Shown in pieces: positions 13,487 to 23,089 of a stretch of DNA of 64,000 nt; within the stretch, counting starts at the first letter, position 1; the number at the start of each line of letters is the position of its first letter. Below the pieces are notes generated by a model. It was given only the letters and a program-made list of their open reading frames with translations. It did not search any database and was not told the origin of the DNA. Location of the stretch: NCBI GenBank assembly GCA_004352715.1, contig SCFE01000045.1:1750493-1814492 (forward strand). The letters run 5' to 3'. The position numbers and the translations under genes are program-made. This DNA is from Hofstenia miamia (Eukaryota; Xenacoelomorpha; Acoela).

Positions 13487-14880
13487 TATCATCAGCATAT
13501 TGTATAACATTACATGTGGTATGATTGCTCAAATCATTTACGTACATATTGAATAGTAACTGTCCCAAAATTGTTCCATGTGGAAGACCATTTTTAATAA
13601 AAATCCAGTCAGAGAGAATTCCATTTAGCTTAACTCTTTGTTTGCGATTATGGAGATGACTGCTTATTAGGTCTGCACTATTGTCTAAGAAGCCCAGAAG
13701 CATTTTGTATCAATCCATAGCTTAGAAACTTTTTTAGACACATTATCAAATTTTTTCAGAGTAAAAATTTTCCTTTCAGGGCAACAAATATCTAAATAGA
13801 ATAAAAGAATTTTATTAAAGTTGCTAATCATTTCATTGGGTGTTTGTGAAGAGTAAATTCTACTACAATCTTCGGTTTTTAAATTATTTATAAGTTTTAT
13901 GACATTTTTTTATTTTTCTTTTATTTTTATCCAAGATTTAGTTGGGTTGTTATTTTTTTTTGCTTATTAGAATAAGTTATTATAAGGCAATGATCAGAGT
14001 CGGGAAATTCAGAACAAATGTATTTCTAGAAAGATTCATTTTCTGAAACCATAAAAAAATCAATCAAGGTTTTGCAGAAATTCTGGATGGAATGCATTGA
14101 TTTATTAGTGAAATGTTGAAAGTTGAAAGGAAATTTTTTAGCTTAAATTTTTCAGTTATAATTGAGAAGTTCAAATTCCAGTCGCCCATTAACATTATAA
14201 TTGTGTTATGATTTAATGCTGTAATGATTTCATTTTCGATTTCTGCAAAGAATTTATTCGAATGAGCTTTGTTTGGACAATATGATATATTCAGAAGCTA
14301 TCTGCTATTACAATTAAGCGGGTCGTGGATGTCAACCCAAATACTTTCATATGTGTTATTGGTTGAAATGTTTTGGAAGTTAATGTTTATATATTTAGTC
14401 GAATTTATTGAATGCACTATATTAATGCTTTGCGTGTATTCGCCTACTTTGATTGGTCTGATAGGACCAGGATTAGATTCAATTCCGGCCATCATTAATA
14501 ACTTATTTAAAATAAGGAAATATTGTTTTGTTAATTTATTATTTATTATACGAAATAGTTTAATCGAGTAATTCTCTTCAAGCTTCAGTACCATTTAATA
14601 GTGCATGTTGTTGAGAAATTTTTGCGAAATCTAAATTGGGTTTTTGATAATAAATTATATTTATTTAAATGTTCAGTTATTTGATTATATTTAATAATCT
14701 TTCGAATATTTTGTTTATTATTGGAGAAGTAATTGAGATTGGTCGATAATTTGTGGCAATTGATGAATCGTTTTTTCTTAAAAATAGGAGTAATGTGAGC
14801 AAGTTTTAAGCTTATTGATTGACTTAGTAATTCCATAAGTTGAAAAGCGGAAAGAAAATTTTGCGTGAAACGATTTCGTA
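13487..14880 (-). mobile_element. CR1-like LINE, 5' portion (2A-like, endonuclease, RT)
   Basis: Minus strand. The open stretch at 14298-14594 begins ORF2 and carries AGIESNPGP, a 2A-like motif, then the start of the endonuclease region. 13700-14250 contains frameshifted endonuclease text. 14585-14836 is an RT-like segment (contains LAHITPIFKKKRF) that appears out of order on the upstream side. 13490-13703 has GLPHGTILGQLLFNMYVND and QYADDT (RT motifs B and C). Broken by many indels. Confidence 0.7.
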
Positions 14881-14931
14881 TTTAACGCGGGGCCCTTGTA
14901 TTTTCCTACGTTAACAAAAGTCTTATTTAAT

Positions 14932-14935
<4 letters not shown>

Positions 14936-14974
<39 letters not shown>
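14936..14974. repeat. (TAA)n microsatellite, 3' tail of a LINE
   Basis: About 13 units of AAT/TAA. On the minus strand they directly follow the 3' end of the RT element at 15000-17180, so they are best read as its simple-repeat tail. Confidence 0.75.
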
Positions 14975-14976
<2 letters not shown>

Positions 14977-15189
14977 TTTTATTTGACGTACATAATACAA
15001 CTACATGATAATGTAAATAGGAAAGAATGTGCAAGTGGTGCTCCTCATTATTCTGAACATTCCATACCATCCTTATGAACTGTTGATGAAAATAATCTTC
15101 AACCATTTGATACAGGTTTCTTTTATTGTGCTTCGTTAATTTCGCAAAATATGAAATAGGCTTGCGTAGTGTTTTCCGGAGTACTTCAG

Positions 15190-16716
15190 TCAGATACAAT
15201 CCAAAAGCTGTTGCGCAAAAAGCAGGTCTTGCGGTAAAATGTATTGCATGAAGAGTTTGATAGAGTTCGGTTTTGATAGATATTTTAGCATGCCAGAGAT
15301 ACATCGTATGACATAATTTATCTTTTTAATCAATGCCTTAACTTGCGTTTTGAAGTTCAGTTCATCATCCAGGTAGATACCGAGGTACCTTATACATGTA
15401 GACTTTTCAACGAGGTTTCCATCGATAGACATTACTCTGTTTTTAATGTTGAACATGAGAGTGGTTTTCCTTCTTAAACGATGAAATGTTAATTCTTTAC
15501 TCTTGGATGGGATTAACTTAAGATTATTATTCTTTGAAAAGCTAGACACGTACTTTATACAAGATTCGTAGCCTTCGTAATCCATTACGTCCCTTATAAC
15601 AGCTAGGATTCTGGAATCGTCTGAGTACTTCTCCCTCATACCATCGGTAGCGAAAGTGAAAAGAAATCCTGACATTGGGCCGCCTTGAGGAATGCCTACT
15701 TTAACTTTACTACAAGTGCCTTTGATTCTTACAACTTGGCTATTTCCCTTTAAGTATGACATTAACCAGTGTGTCAGCCATGACTGATTATCCTCTATCG
15801 AACTGTCCACCATACCCAGCAGCTTATTGTGCAATACGGTATTAAATGCGGAAGTACAGTCGAGAAATAGGCACTTGATAACCGTGTCCTTAATCTGAAG
15901 CTCCCTTGAAACTTTATTGGTTAGACACAAATTTGCNTACCTTATACATGTAGACTTTTCAACGAGGTTTCCATCGATAGACATTACTCTGTTTTTAATG
16001 TTGAACATGAGAGTGGTTTTCCTTCTTAAACGATGAAATGTTAATTCTTTACTCTTGGATGGGATTAACTTAAGATTATTATTCTTTGAAAAGCTAGACA
16101 CGTACTTTATACAAGATTCGTAGCCTTCGTAATCCATTACGTCCCTTATAACAGCTAGGATTCTGGAATCGTCTGAGTACTTCTCCCTCATACCATCGGT
16201 AGCGAAAGTGAAAAGAAATCCTGACATTGGGCCGCCTTGAGGAATGCCTACTTTAACTTTACTACAAGTGCCTTTGATTCTTACAACTTGGCTATTTCCC
16301 TTTAAGTATGACATTAACCAGTGTGTCAGCCATGACTGATTATCCTCTATCGAACTGTCCACCATACCCAGCAGCTTATTGTGCAATACGGTATTAAATG
16401 CGGAAGTACAGTCGAGAAATAGGCACTTGATAACCGTGTCCTTAATCTGAAGCTTCTTTGAAACTTCATTGGTTAGACACAAAATTGCGTCAAGTACTGA
16501 TAAGCCTTTCTTATAAGCAAATTGATTGGGATCACGCTGACTTGAAAGGCCATTTTGCATCTCTGAAATAACAATACTGTCCAAGCCTTTTGCCTCGATA
16601 TGAGTAAGAACAACCGGTCTAAACTTCTTATTTGCCATGTCCGCATTTGCAACTTTAGGGATAGGAGTTATTTCTAAATTGTAAATAAGATTATTTCCTT
16701 TCTGATCTTTTATCAC
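15190..16716 (-). pseudogene. Reverse transcriptase, apparently duplicated by assembly
   Basis: A 508-codon open frame that contains the RT palm twice: both copies run from the motif A region to SIDGNLVEKSTCIR, joined through an X codon at base 15937. The N-terminal part (ITPIPKV, FRPVVLTHIEAKGLD) corresponds to RT motifs 1-2. The C-terminal part begins YLGIYLDDELNF. A normal RT has one palm, and the two halves are nearly identical, so the true protein was probably a single RT of about 320 residues here. The catalytic box reads YSDD where YADD is usual; the aspartates are kept. Confidence 0.7.
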
Positions 16717-17132
16717 ATCAATTGAGTTTGATTTTCAACGCTTATAATTTCATTTATTAGCTTCCAAACGTTCACTTGGAAGGCGCGCATATTTATTTTT
16801 AATGAATTCGTTGAATGCCTTACAAGATTCAACACTCGATGCATTTCTAGGCTTTTATATGCGGCAAAATTCTTGCTGGTTTGGGAAGTCATAAAATGTT
16901 TATACGATTTGTTCTTTTCATGAATCAATGCTTTGCAAGTTTCAGTTATCCAAGGTTTATTCGAAAAAGTATTGTTTGCTTTGAAACTTGAAATGGGTTT
17001 AACCATTATTTTCTTTTCAGGGCAAAATCTGTTAAGATAAAATTCAAAATTTTCTAAAATTTTTACAGCATAGTATACAACAAAACCAATTTTCTGATGA
17101 GAGGGATGATTCAAAATTATTAATATTTTCAA
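16713..17132 (-). pseudogene. LINE endonuclease-RT linker fragment
   Basis: 139 codons on the minus strand. KPWITETCKALIHEKNKSY lines up with KPWIDSKCLDLIEIKKQKL of the neighbouring CR1-like ORF2, placing it between endonuclease and RT domains. It runs into the RT at 15190-16716 with a frame change near 16715, and the usual segment between linker and RT motif 1 is missing. A remnant. Confidence 0.65.
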
Positions 17133-17260
17133 TACATTTTTTACGAGTTTTATTCTATTTCATGTTATTTTTTTAAAGTTTTTTAATCTACATATTTGTT
17201 TAATATATTTTGGTAATTCATTCCATATATTTATAGCTGTGTTTAGAAATGAATTTTTCA

Positions 17261-19126
17261 TTACTCGCTTCTTACAGGTTCAATTCTGCGTGTTCTTTTA
17301 TTTTGTTTATTGACTAATTTTGCAGCAAGAAAGTCATTTTTGTTATATGGGAAAGTATTATTTATGATTTTGATGAACGTCGTTAAGACATTTATATAGA
17401 TGTAACATTGCGGATGTAGAAATAATTTTGAATTTTTTCTATATTCATTATTCTTATTAAAGCTATGATTATTTACTGCTACTTTGATAGCCCAATTTAG
17501 TTGCACTTGGAATTTCCTGAGAAATTTTTGGTTTATATCTGTGTAGAGTATATTGGCATAGTTAAAATGACTTAATATTAGAGCATATATTAATTGAATT
17601 TTTGCTTTAGTTGGAAGTTTTTGAGAAATTAAGTTAATTGCTTTAATCGATATGGCCATTTTTCTAATAACATGATTTAGTTGCTCTTCAAAATTTAGAT
17701 GTATGTCAAAAATTATTCCGAGGTACTTAAAAGACTCAACCTGTTTTATTTGAATGCCGTTGAAATTAAGTTTGTATCTTGAAGTATCAGTAGATTTAGT
17801 TTTTGATTTAACAATACAGAATTGAGTTTTTAGTGGATTTACTCTTAGTTTTATAGAGGCAAAATATTTAGCAAGAGAAGCACAGTTTGTTTCGAGAGTT
17901 TGAACCGCTTTTTCGGGAAATTTATTAGAATGAAATAATATTGTGTCATCTGCATATTGTATAACGTCACATGTTACTTGCTCGGACAAATCATTTATGT
18001 AAATATTAAATAATAACGGACCCAAAATTGTACCCTGTGGAACCCCATTTTTAGTGCATACCCAATCTGAAAAAGATTCATTAATTTTAACTCTTTGCAT
18101 GCGATTGTATAAGTAACTGGAGATAAGACCTATGCTGTCATTAGAAAAACCTAGAATTTTAATTTTTTGTAGTAAGATACTGCGGTCTATGGAATCGAAA
18201 GCTTTCGAGAGGTCTAAGCAAGCAATTGCTGAGTATTCATTATCATTTATTGTTGATCGCCATTTTTCTGTAGCTTGTATTAAAGCGTCGCTCGTAGAAA
18301 TACCTTTACGAAAACCATATTGTGTTTTGGAGTAGAGATCATGTTTACAAAGATGTTCGTTAATTTGATTAAAAAGAATTCGTTCAAAAATTTTGCTGAT
18401 TGGAGAAGTGATCGAAATGGGTCTATAATTTTCGCAATCTTCGGGATCATTTCTTTTAAATAATGGTGTTATATTTGCCAATTTTAATTCATCTGGAAAA
18501 AAGGAGTGTTTTATACAATTATTTAAAATGTAGCATATTGGTTCAGCTATTAAGTCACCTGAGAGTTTTAGGAACCACGTTGGTATTAGAGAGGGTCCAC
18601 TGGATTTATTTTTTAAACATTGTATCGACTTTATGATTTCATATTTTGTTGCAAAACGAAAAGAGAAAGAGGTTGGAGTTCCTTTGGGTTTATTAAGGCA
18701 AAAAGGTACATTCATACCGTTGTAGTTTCCTAAATTTAGGAAAACTTCATTGAAAGCATTGCAGAATTCCTTCTTATTTGTAATGGATTTATCTTTATAG
18801 TATATTCTTTCTATTTCTTCGGTTCGCATGTTTTTTCTATTTAGCAAATTGTTAACAAATTCCCATTTATTTTTTTGGGAAGAAAGACTTTGATACTGAA
18901 AACGGGAATAATTATTACTTGCTTTTCTTATAGCAATGTTACATAAATTTCGTGCAGATTTATAAGCATTATGATTTTCCAGTGTTTGGGAATTTAAGTA
19001 TTTTTTCAATTTCTGTTTCTTTATTTCGATTAAATCGAGGCATTTAGAATCAATCCATGGTTTTGAAAAATTATTCTGAGTTTTTTGGTATTTTCGGATG
19101 AAAGAATATAATTTTCTGGGCAGCAT
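17261..19126 (-). CDS. CR1-like ORF2, reverse transcriptase part
   Basis: 621 codons. RT landmarks in order: LANITPLFKRNDPEDCENYR (motifs 1-2), TQYGFRKGISTSDALI, SKAFDSIDRSILL (motif A), NGVPQGTILGPLLFNIYIND (motif B), QYADDTILF (motif C, catalytic), FKYLGIIFDIHLNF (motif D/E region). It copies element RNA into DNA at the nicked target. The ATG at 19126 is not a true start: the segment continues the endonuclease frame, and PRKLYSFIRKYQKTQNNFSKPWID is the +1 reading of its end. No stop codon interrupts the RT itself, so the copy is fairly young. Confidence 0.85.
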   Translation of the reverse strand: MLPRKLYSFIRKYQKTQNNFSKPWIDSKCLDLIEIKKQKLKKYLNSQTLENHNAYKSARNLCNIAIRKASNNYSRFQYQSLSSQKNKWEFVNNLLNRKNMRTEEIERIYYKDKSITNKKEFCNAFNEVFLNLGNYNGMNVPFCLNKPKGTPTSFSFRFATKYEIIKSIQCLKNKSSGPSLIPTWFLKLSGDLIAEPICYILNNCIKHSFFPDELKLANITPLFKRNDPEDCENYRPISITSPISKIFERILFNQINEHLCKHDLYSKTQYGFRKGISTSDALIQATEKWRSTINDNEYSAIACLDLSKAFDSIDRSILLQKIKILGFSNDSIGLISSYLYNRMQRVKINESFSDWVCTKNGVPQGTILGPLLFNIYINDLSEQVTCDVIQYADDTILFHSNKFPEKAVQTLETNCASLAKYFASIKLRVNPLKTQFCIVKSKTKSTDTSRYKLNFNGIQIKQVESFKYLGIIFDIHLNFEEQLNHVIRKMAISIKAINLISQKLPTKAKIQLIYALILSHFNYANILYTDINQKFLRKFQVQLNWAIKVAVNNHSFNKNNEYRKNSKLFLHPQCYIYINVLTTFIKIINNTFPYNKNDFLAAKLVNKQNKRTRRIEPVRSE

Positions 19127-20361
19127 ATATCCAAATAGAAAAGTAAAGTTTTTGTAAAATGTGATAGCATTTCATTAGGTGTTAATGATGAATATATCGA
19201 ATTCCAGTTTTCGATTTTTAAATACTGTCGAAGTTTTTCGACATTTTCTGCTGATTTTTCTCGTATTTTTATCCAAGATTTAGAGGGTTTACAAACTTTT
19301 AGAATATTCGAATAAGTAGCTATAAGGCAGTGATCTGAGTATGGAAATTCAAAACAAAAATAATTATAAGACGAAGCATTTTCTGATATCATGAAATAGT
19401 CAATAAGCGTTTTACTATTAGCAGAAATTCTAGAAAGAATTTTTTTATTTATTAGTGAAATATTGAAAGTATTGAGAAAATTGCCAAGCTTACTTTTTTC
19501 GTTATTGTTTAGAAGATTTACATTCCAGTCTCCCATTACCATTATATTCGTGTTATAACTCAGAGCAGTAGAAAATTCATCTTCCATTTGTAAGAAAAAG
19601 TTATTTATATAAGTTTTATTTGGACAATAAGAGATATTTAATAATTGACTATTAAAATTTTTGTCTGGGTTTTGAATTTCAACCCAAAGACTTTCATAAG
19701 TTGAATCTTTTGCTATATCTGTCCTAAGTTTTGGTTTGAGTATTTTAGGTATTAAAAACATGACACCACCTCCTTTTGTCTTATTAAAATGAAAAGTTGG
19801 ATTTCTGTCCTTTCTAAATATTTTAAATTTAGAGTTATCGATTGACCAGGACGAATTGTGATTATCATTTGTAAGCCAGGTTTCAGTTATGCCCAGAATA
19901 AAGTTTGAATCCAGTTCAGAAATGAATTGTCTAAATTCCGAATTTTTTATTGAGAGATTCTGAAAATTTATGTGAATATATTTAAAAGAATTAGTTGAAT
20001 GCATTATGTTTGATAATTCTGAGTATTCATAAATATTATCGGCTTTGGAAGGCCCGGGATTAATCTCGATGCCGGATATAAGTAACATTATTGTTAGTAC
20101 TAGAAAGTAGAATAAAGAATGTTTTGTTGTTTTAATGAAAATCCATTTTTTAAATATCTTGCATGTATTCATGCTGTTTCTTAAATTATGTTTATGTATA
20201 GGTAAGGTTTCTCTAATACAGGTAATATTGAATTTTGAGTTAAGAATAATTAGAATTAAATATATGAAAGACAGTGAGTTATTAGCGATAGCATAAATTA
20301 GGTGAAAAATTCGCCATAACCCAATGAGAGTCAAAAATATAAAAATTAAATTTACCATCAT
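19030..20361 (-). CDS. CR1-like ORF2, 2A-like leader and AP endonuclease
   Basis: 443 codons. A hydrophobic N-terminal region is followed by LLISGIEINPGPSKADN, a 2A-like NPGP motif common near the start of CR1/L2 ORF2. Then comes an apurinic-type endonuclease: FQNLS, ITETWLTND (catalytic Glu), VMGDWNVNLLNN (Asp/Asn pair) and YSDHCLIA (SDH box). It nicks the target DNA to prime reverse transcription. The frame is lost near 19115, where the RT continues in another frame; the last 30 or so residues here are out of frame. Confidence 0.8.
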   Translation of the reverse strand: MMVNLIFIFLTLIGLWRIFHLIYAIANNSLSFIYLILIILNSKFNITCIRETLPIHKHNLRNSMNTCKIFKKWIFIKTTKHSLFYFLVLTIMLLISGIEINPGPSKADNIYEYSELSNIMHSTNSFKYIHINFQNLSIKNSEFRQFISELDSNFILGITETWLTNDNHNSSWSIDNSKFKIFRKDRNPTFHFNKTKGGGVMFLIPKILKPKLRTDIAKDSTYESLWVEIQNPDKNFNSQLLNISYCPNKTYINNFFLQMEDEFSTALSYNTNIMVMGDWNVNLLNNNEKSKLGNFLNTFNISLINKKILSRISANSKTLIDYFMISENASSYNYFCFEFPYSDHCLIATYSNILKVCKPSKSWIKIREKSAENVEKLRQYLKIENWNSIYSSLTPNEMLSHFTKTLLFYLDICCPENYILSSENTKKLRIIFQNHGLILNASI

Positions 20362-20829
20362 TAAAAAAGTCTAAGAAAGTTTCTAATCCTCTGAACCTCG
20401 GCGGGTGATAACGGCGGTGGTGTTGAGAGAACGTCGGCATAACTTCGTCGCATGTTTATTGGCGGTGAAAGTAAGGCATGTTTTGACGGGGATTGTTCAA
20501 AGGTGTTGGGCGGCGTTTGTAAAAATGGTTGGCGTGCGTTTGAGAACCGGTGTTGAGGCGGAAACGGTAAGATAAAAGATTTCGAGCTGGCGGTGTAGGT
20601 CTTTTCATCACGTAATCGCTGATTAAATACGCGGTTCGGCAGCGTGTTAAAAAAGAATTTGATGGACCGTGCAAGCGTTGCTAACCTTGTTTAGTGTAGT
20701 GGATTCTATTTTTCGTGAATAAAAACAGTTAGAGTTGTCGAAAACGGTATAATTTAACAGCTTGGCGCTTTGTTTAATAAGTAAATTTAGTTCAGCCTAT
20801 TTTTTGTTTAACACCTCGTCCTTAGGAAA
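20362..20829 (-). pseudogene. 3' end of ORF1, duplicated copy
   Basis: Repeats the C-terminal coding part of ORF1 and the ORF1-ORF2 spacer found at 21660-22155, stopping at the N at 20830. It lacks a 27-base stretch present near 22020-22047 and carries a one-base loss near 20685, so it does not read through. Probably the end of one contig or haplotype that overlaps the next. Confidence 0.65.
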
Positions 20830-21659
20830 NCCATTACCATTATATTCGTGTTATAACTCAGAGCAGTAGAAAATTCATCTTCCATTTGTAAGAAAAAAAT
20901 ATTTATATAAGTTTTATTTGGACAATAAGAGATATTTAATAATTGACTATTAAAATTTTTGTATGGGTTTGGAATTTCAACCCAAAGACTTTCATAAGTT
21001 GAATCTTTTGCTATATCTGTCCTAAGTTTTGGTTTGAGTATTTTAGGTATTAAAAACATGACACCACCTCCTTTTGTCTTATTAAAATGAAAAGTTGGAT
21101 TTCTGTCCTTTCTAAATATTTTAAATTTAGAGTTATCGATTGACCAGGACGAATTGTGATTATCATTTGTAAACCAGGTTTCAGTTATGCCCAGAATAAA
21201 GTTTGAATCCAGTTCAGAAATGAATTGTCTAAATTCCGAATTTTTTATTGAGAGATTCTGAAAATTTATGTGAATATATTTAAAAGAATTAGTTGAATGC
21301 ATTATGTTTGATAATTCTGAGTATTCATAAATATTATCGGTTTTGGAAGGCTCGGGATTAATCTCAATGCCGGATATAAGTAAAATTATTGTTAGTACTA
21401 GAATGTAGAATAAAGAATGTTTTGTTGTTTTAATGAAAATCCATTTTTTAAATATCTTGCATGTATTCATGCTGTTTCTTAAATTATGTTTATGTATAGG
21501 TAAGGTTTCTCTAATACAGGTAATATTGAATTTTGAGTTAAGAATAATTAGAATTAAATATATGAAAGACAGTGAGTTATTAGCGATAGCATAAATTAGG
21601 TGAAAAATTCGCCATAACCCAATGAAAGTCAAAAATATAAAATTAAAATTTACCATCAT
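20808..21659 (-). pseudogene. CR1-like ORF2 N-terminal copy, cut at an N
   Basis: 283 codons, nearly identical to the start of the ORF2 at 19030-20361, ending at the N at 20830 right before the GDWN box. Differences include NPEPS in place of NPGPS in the 2A-like motif, TETWF in place of TETWL, and EIPNPYK in place of EIQNPDK. It is either the other allele of the same element or a second copy. Confidence 0.7.
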
Positions 21660-21813
21660 TAGAAAAGTCTAAGAAATTTCTAATCCTCTGAACCTCGGCA
21701 GGTGATAACGGCGGTGGTGTTGAGAGAACGTCGGCATAACCTCGTCGCATGTTTATTGGCAGTGAAAGTAAGGCATGTTTTAGCGGGGATTGTTCAAAGG
21801 TGTTGGGCGGCGT

Positions 21814-22572
21814 TTATAAAAATGGTTGGCGTGCGTTTGAGAACCGGTGTTGAGGCGGAAACGGTAAGATAAAAGATTTCGAGCTGGCGGTGTGGGTCTT
21901 TTCATCACGTAATCGCTGATTAAATACGCGGTTCGGCGGCGTGTTAAAAAAGAATTTGATGGAGCGTGCAAGCGTTGCATAACCTTGTTTAGTGTAGTGG
22001 ATTCCATTTTTCGTGAATAAACTTCTATCAACAGAAGATCCTAAATAAAAACAGTTAGAGTTGTCGAAAACGGTATAATTTAACAGCTTGGCGTTTTGTT
22101 TAATAAGTAAATTTAGTTCAGCGGATTTTTTGTTTAACACCTCGTCCTTAGGAAAAGGAGCAACTTCACCAAGGAAAACTTTAGCTGAACTAAATTTAGT
22201 TTTAATAACATTAATTAATTTCTTATACTTATCTGTAAAATCTTCTTTCTTTTGCATTAAGTCGTTTCTTCCTATTGTGATGAGAATTCTCTTTACATTA
22301 TTCGATTCGGGATAAAGCGGAATTAAATCAGCTATGTCTTCAATGGTGGCTCCCGGATATGAATGAACACATGTAGAAGTTCTTAGTAATCCCGGAGCTT
22401 TCAGTAGACGGTACATTGATGATCCGATGGCAAGAAATTCAGCTTCTGCTCTCAAGTGTTTCGGGCGTTGTATCTTCTTTTGTGTTTGAGACGGCGCATG
22501 ATTAATTTCTGGAGTTACTTGAGTAGTTTTGTTGGTGGATTCAGAAGGAGTTTCTTTGATGGCTACTAGCAT
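21814..22572 (-). CDS. CR1-like ORF1, SGNH/GDSL hydrolase-type
   Basis: 252 codons. The fold family shows in FLAIGSSMYRLL (block I, Ser kept where GDS is usual), ILITIGRNDLM (block III, G-x-N-D) and KNGIHYTKQGYATLA (block V, catalytic His; the usual Asp two before Gly-His is Asn here). Esterase-type ORF1 proteins occur in CR1 and relatives, where they are thought to act in RNP assembly or membrane contact. The N-terminal 40 residues are low-complexity, and the C-terminal tail is Arg/Pro-rich. The frame is open throughout. The ATG at 22572 is followed by a plausible polar N terminus. Confidence 0.75.
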   Translation of the reverse strand: MLVAIKETPSESTNKTTQVTPEINHAPSQTQKKIQRPKHLRAEAEFLAIGSSMYRLLKAPGLLRTSTCVHSYPGATIEDIADLIPLYPESNNVKRILITIGRNDLMQKKEDFTDKYKKLINVIKTKFSSAKVFLGEVAPFPKDEVLNKKSAELNLLIKQNAKLLNYTVFDNSNCFYLGSSVDRSLFTKNGIHYTKQGYATLARSIKFFFNTPPNRVFNQRLRDEKTHTASSKSFILPFPPQHRFSNARQPFL

Positions 22573-23089
22573 GTTGAACAGGATAATTAGTTCATCTCTG
22601 CCGAGATTCTTGAGAGGAGCTAATAATTTAGTTTTGTTTAACTCCTCTTCAGGTAACCAATGAGCGAAGTAGCGTTAAGCGTGGTAACCACAGCGCGCTC
22701 GCAAGGACCGACTGCATCTTAGAACTCATGGTTATCGATTCTATATTCTTTACCATAATGTTGATTTAGGTATAGTACATAGCCTATTAAGAGACGAAAA
22801 ATTTTCCTTAAAATTCCTCAAAATTGAAAAATAGAAGATATTATCGACGATATGATATTGAACATCAATTTGATGTTAACAAAAAAATTAGACAAATTTG
22901 ATTTTGACATGGAATTGAATACATTTTTCTTTTTAACTTGAATATGAATACACATAGGATATGTACTTGTAACCAAGCAGGCGCTGATGTTTAAGGATCC
23001 GGTTAAGTTAAGAAGCAATCCGGTCCTGTTAAACCGGTTAAAGTATACTGGGACGCACAGCACTAGATGGTTGATCTTAAAATTTTGAT

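Larger units (their letters stand above)
14975..17180 (-). mobile_element. Second LINE family, decayed (RT with YSDD box)
   Basis: Minus strand, ending in the (TAA)n tail at 14936-14974. It includes an endonuclease-RT linker piece (16713-17132) and an RT (15190-16716). The RT is distinct from the CR1-like copies nearby: motif A LFLDCTSAFNTVLHNKL, motif B GIPQGGPMSG, motif C YSDDS. A 551-bp stretch (15386-15936) is repeated at 15938-16488 across a single N, probably an assembly effect. Confidence 0.75.
17190..22760 (-). mobile_element. CR1/L2-like LINE with SGNH-type ORF1, nearly complete but broken
   Basis: Minus-strand element. In transcription order: a 5' leader (about 22760-22573), ORF1 (22572-21814, SGNH/GDSL hydrolase-like), then ORF2 with endonuclease and RT. 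The stretch 19536-20829 is repeated at 20831-22155 across the N at 20830, so the endonuclease start and the ORF1 end appear twice. ORF2 has a one-base frameshift near 19115 between endonuclease and RT. It is the best-preserved retroelement here and a reference for the decayed copies between 10.4 and 14.9 kb. Confidence 0.8.

Noticed and set aside
14896-15078. Frame with poly-Ile or poly-Leu
   Set aside because: Produced by the (TAA)n tail of a LINE.
15190-16716. A LINE protein with two catalytic palms as a novel enzyme
   Set aside because: The two halves are near-identical and meet at a single N, so an assembly effect is the simpler explanation.
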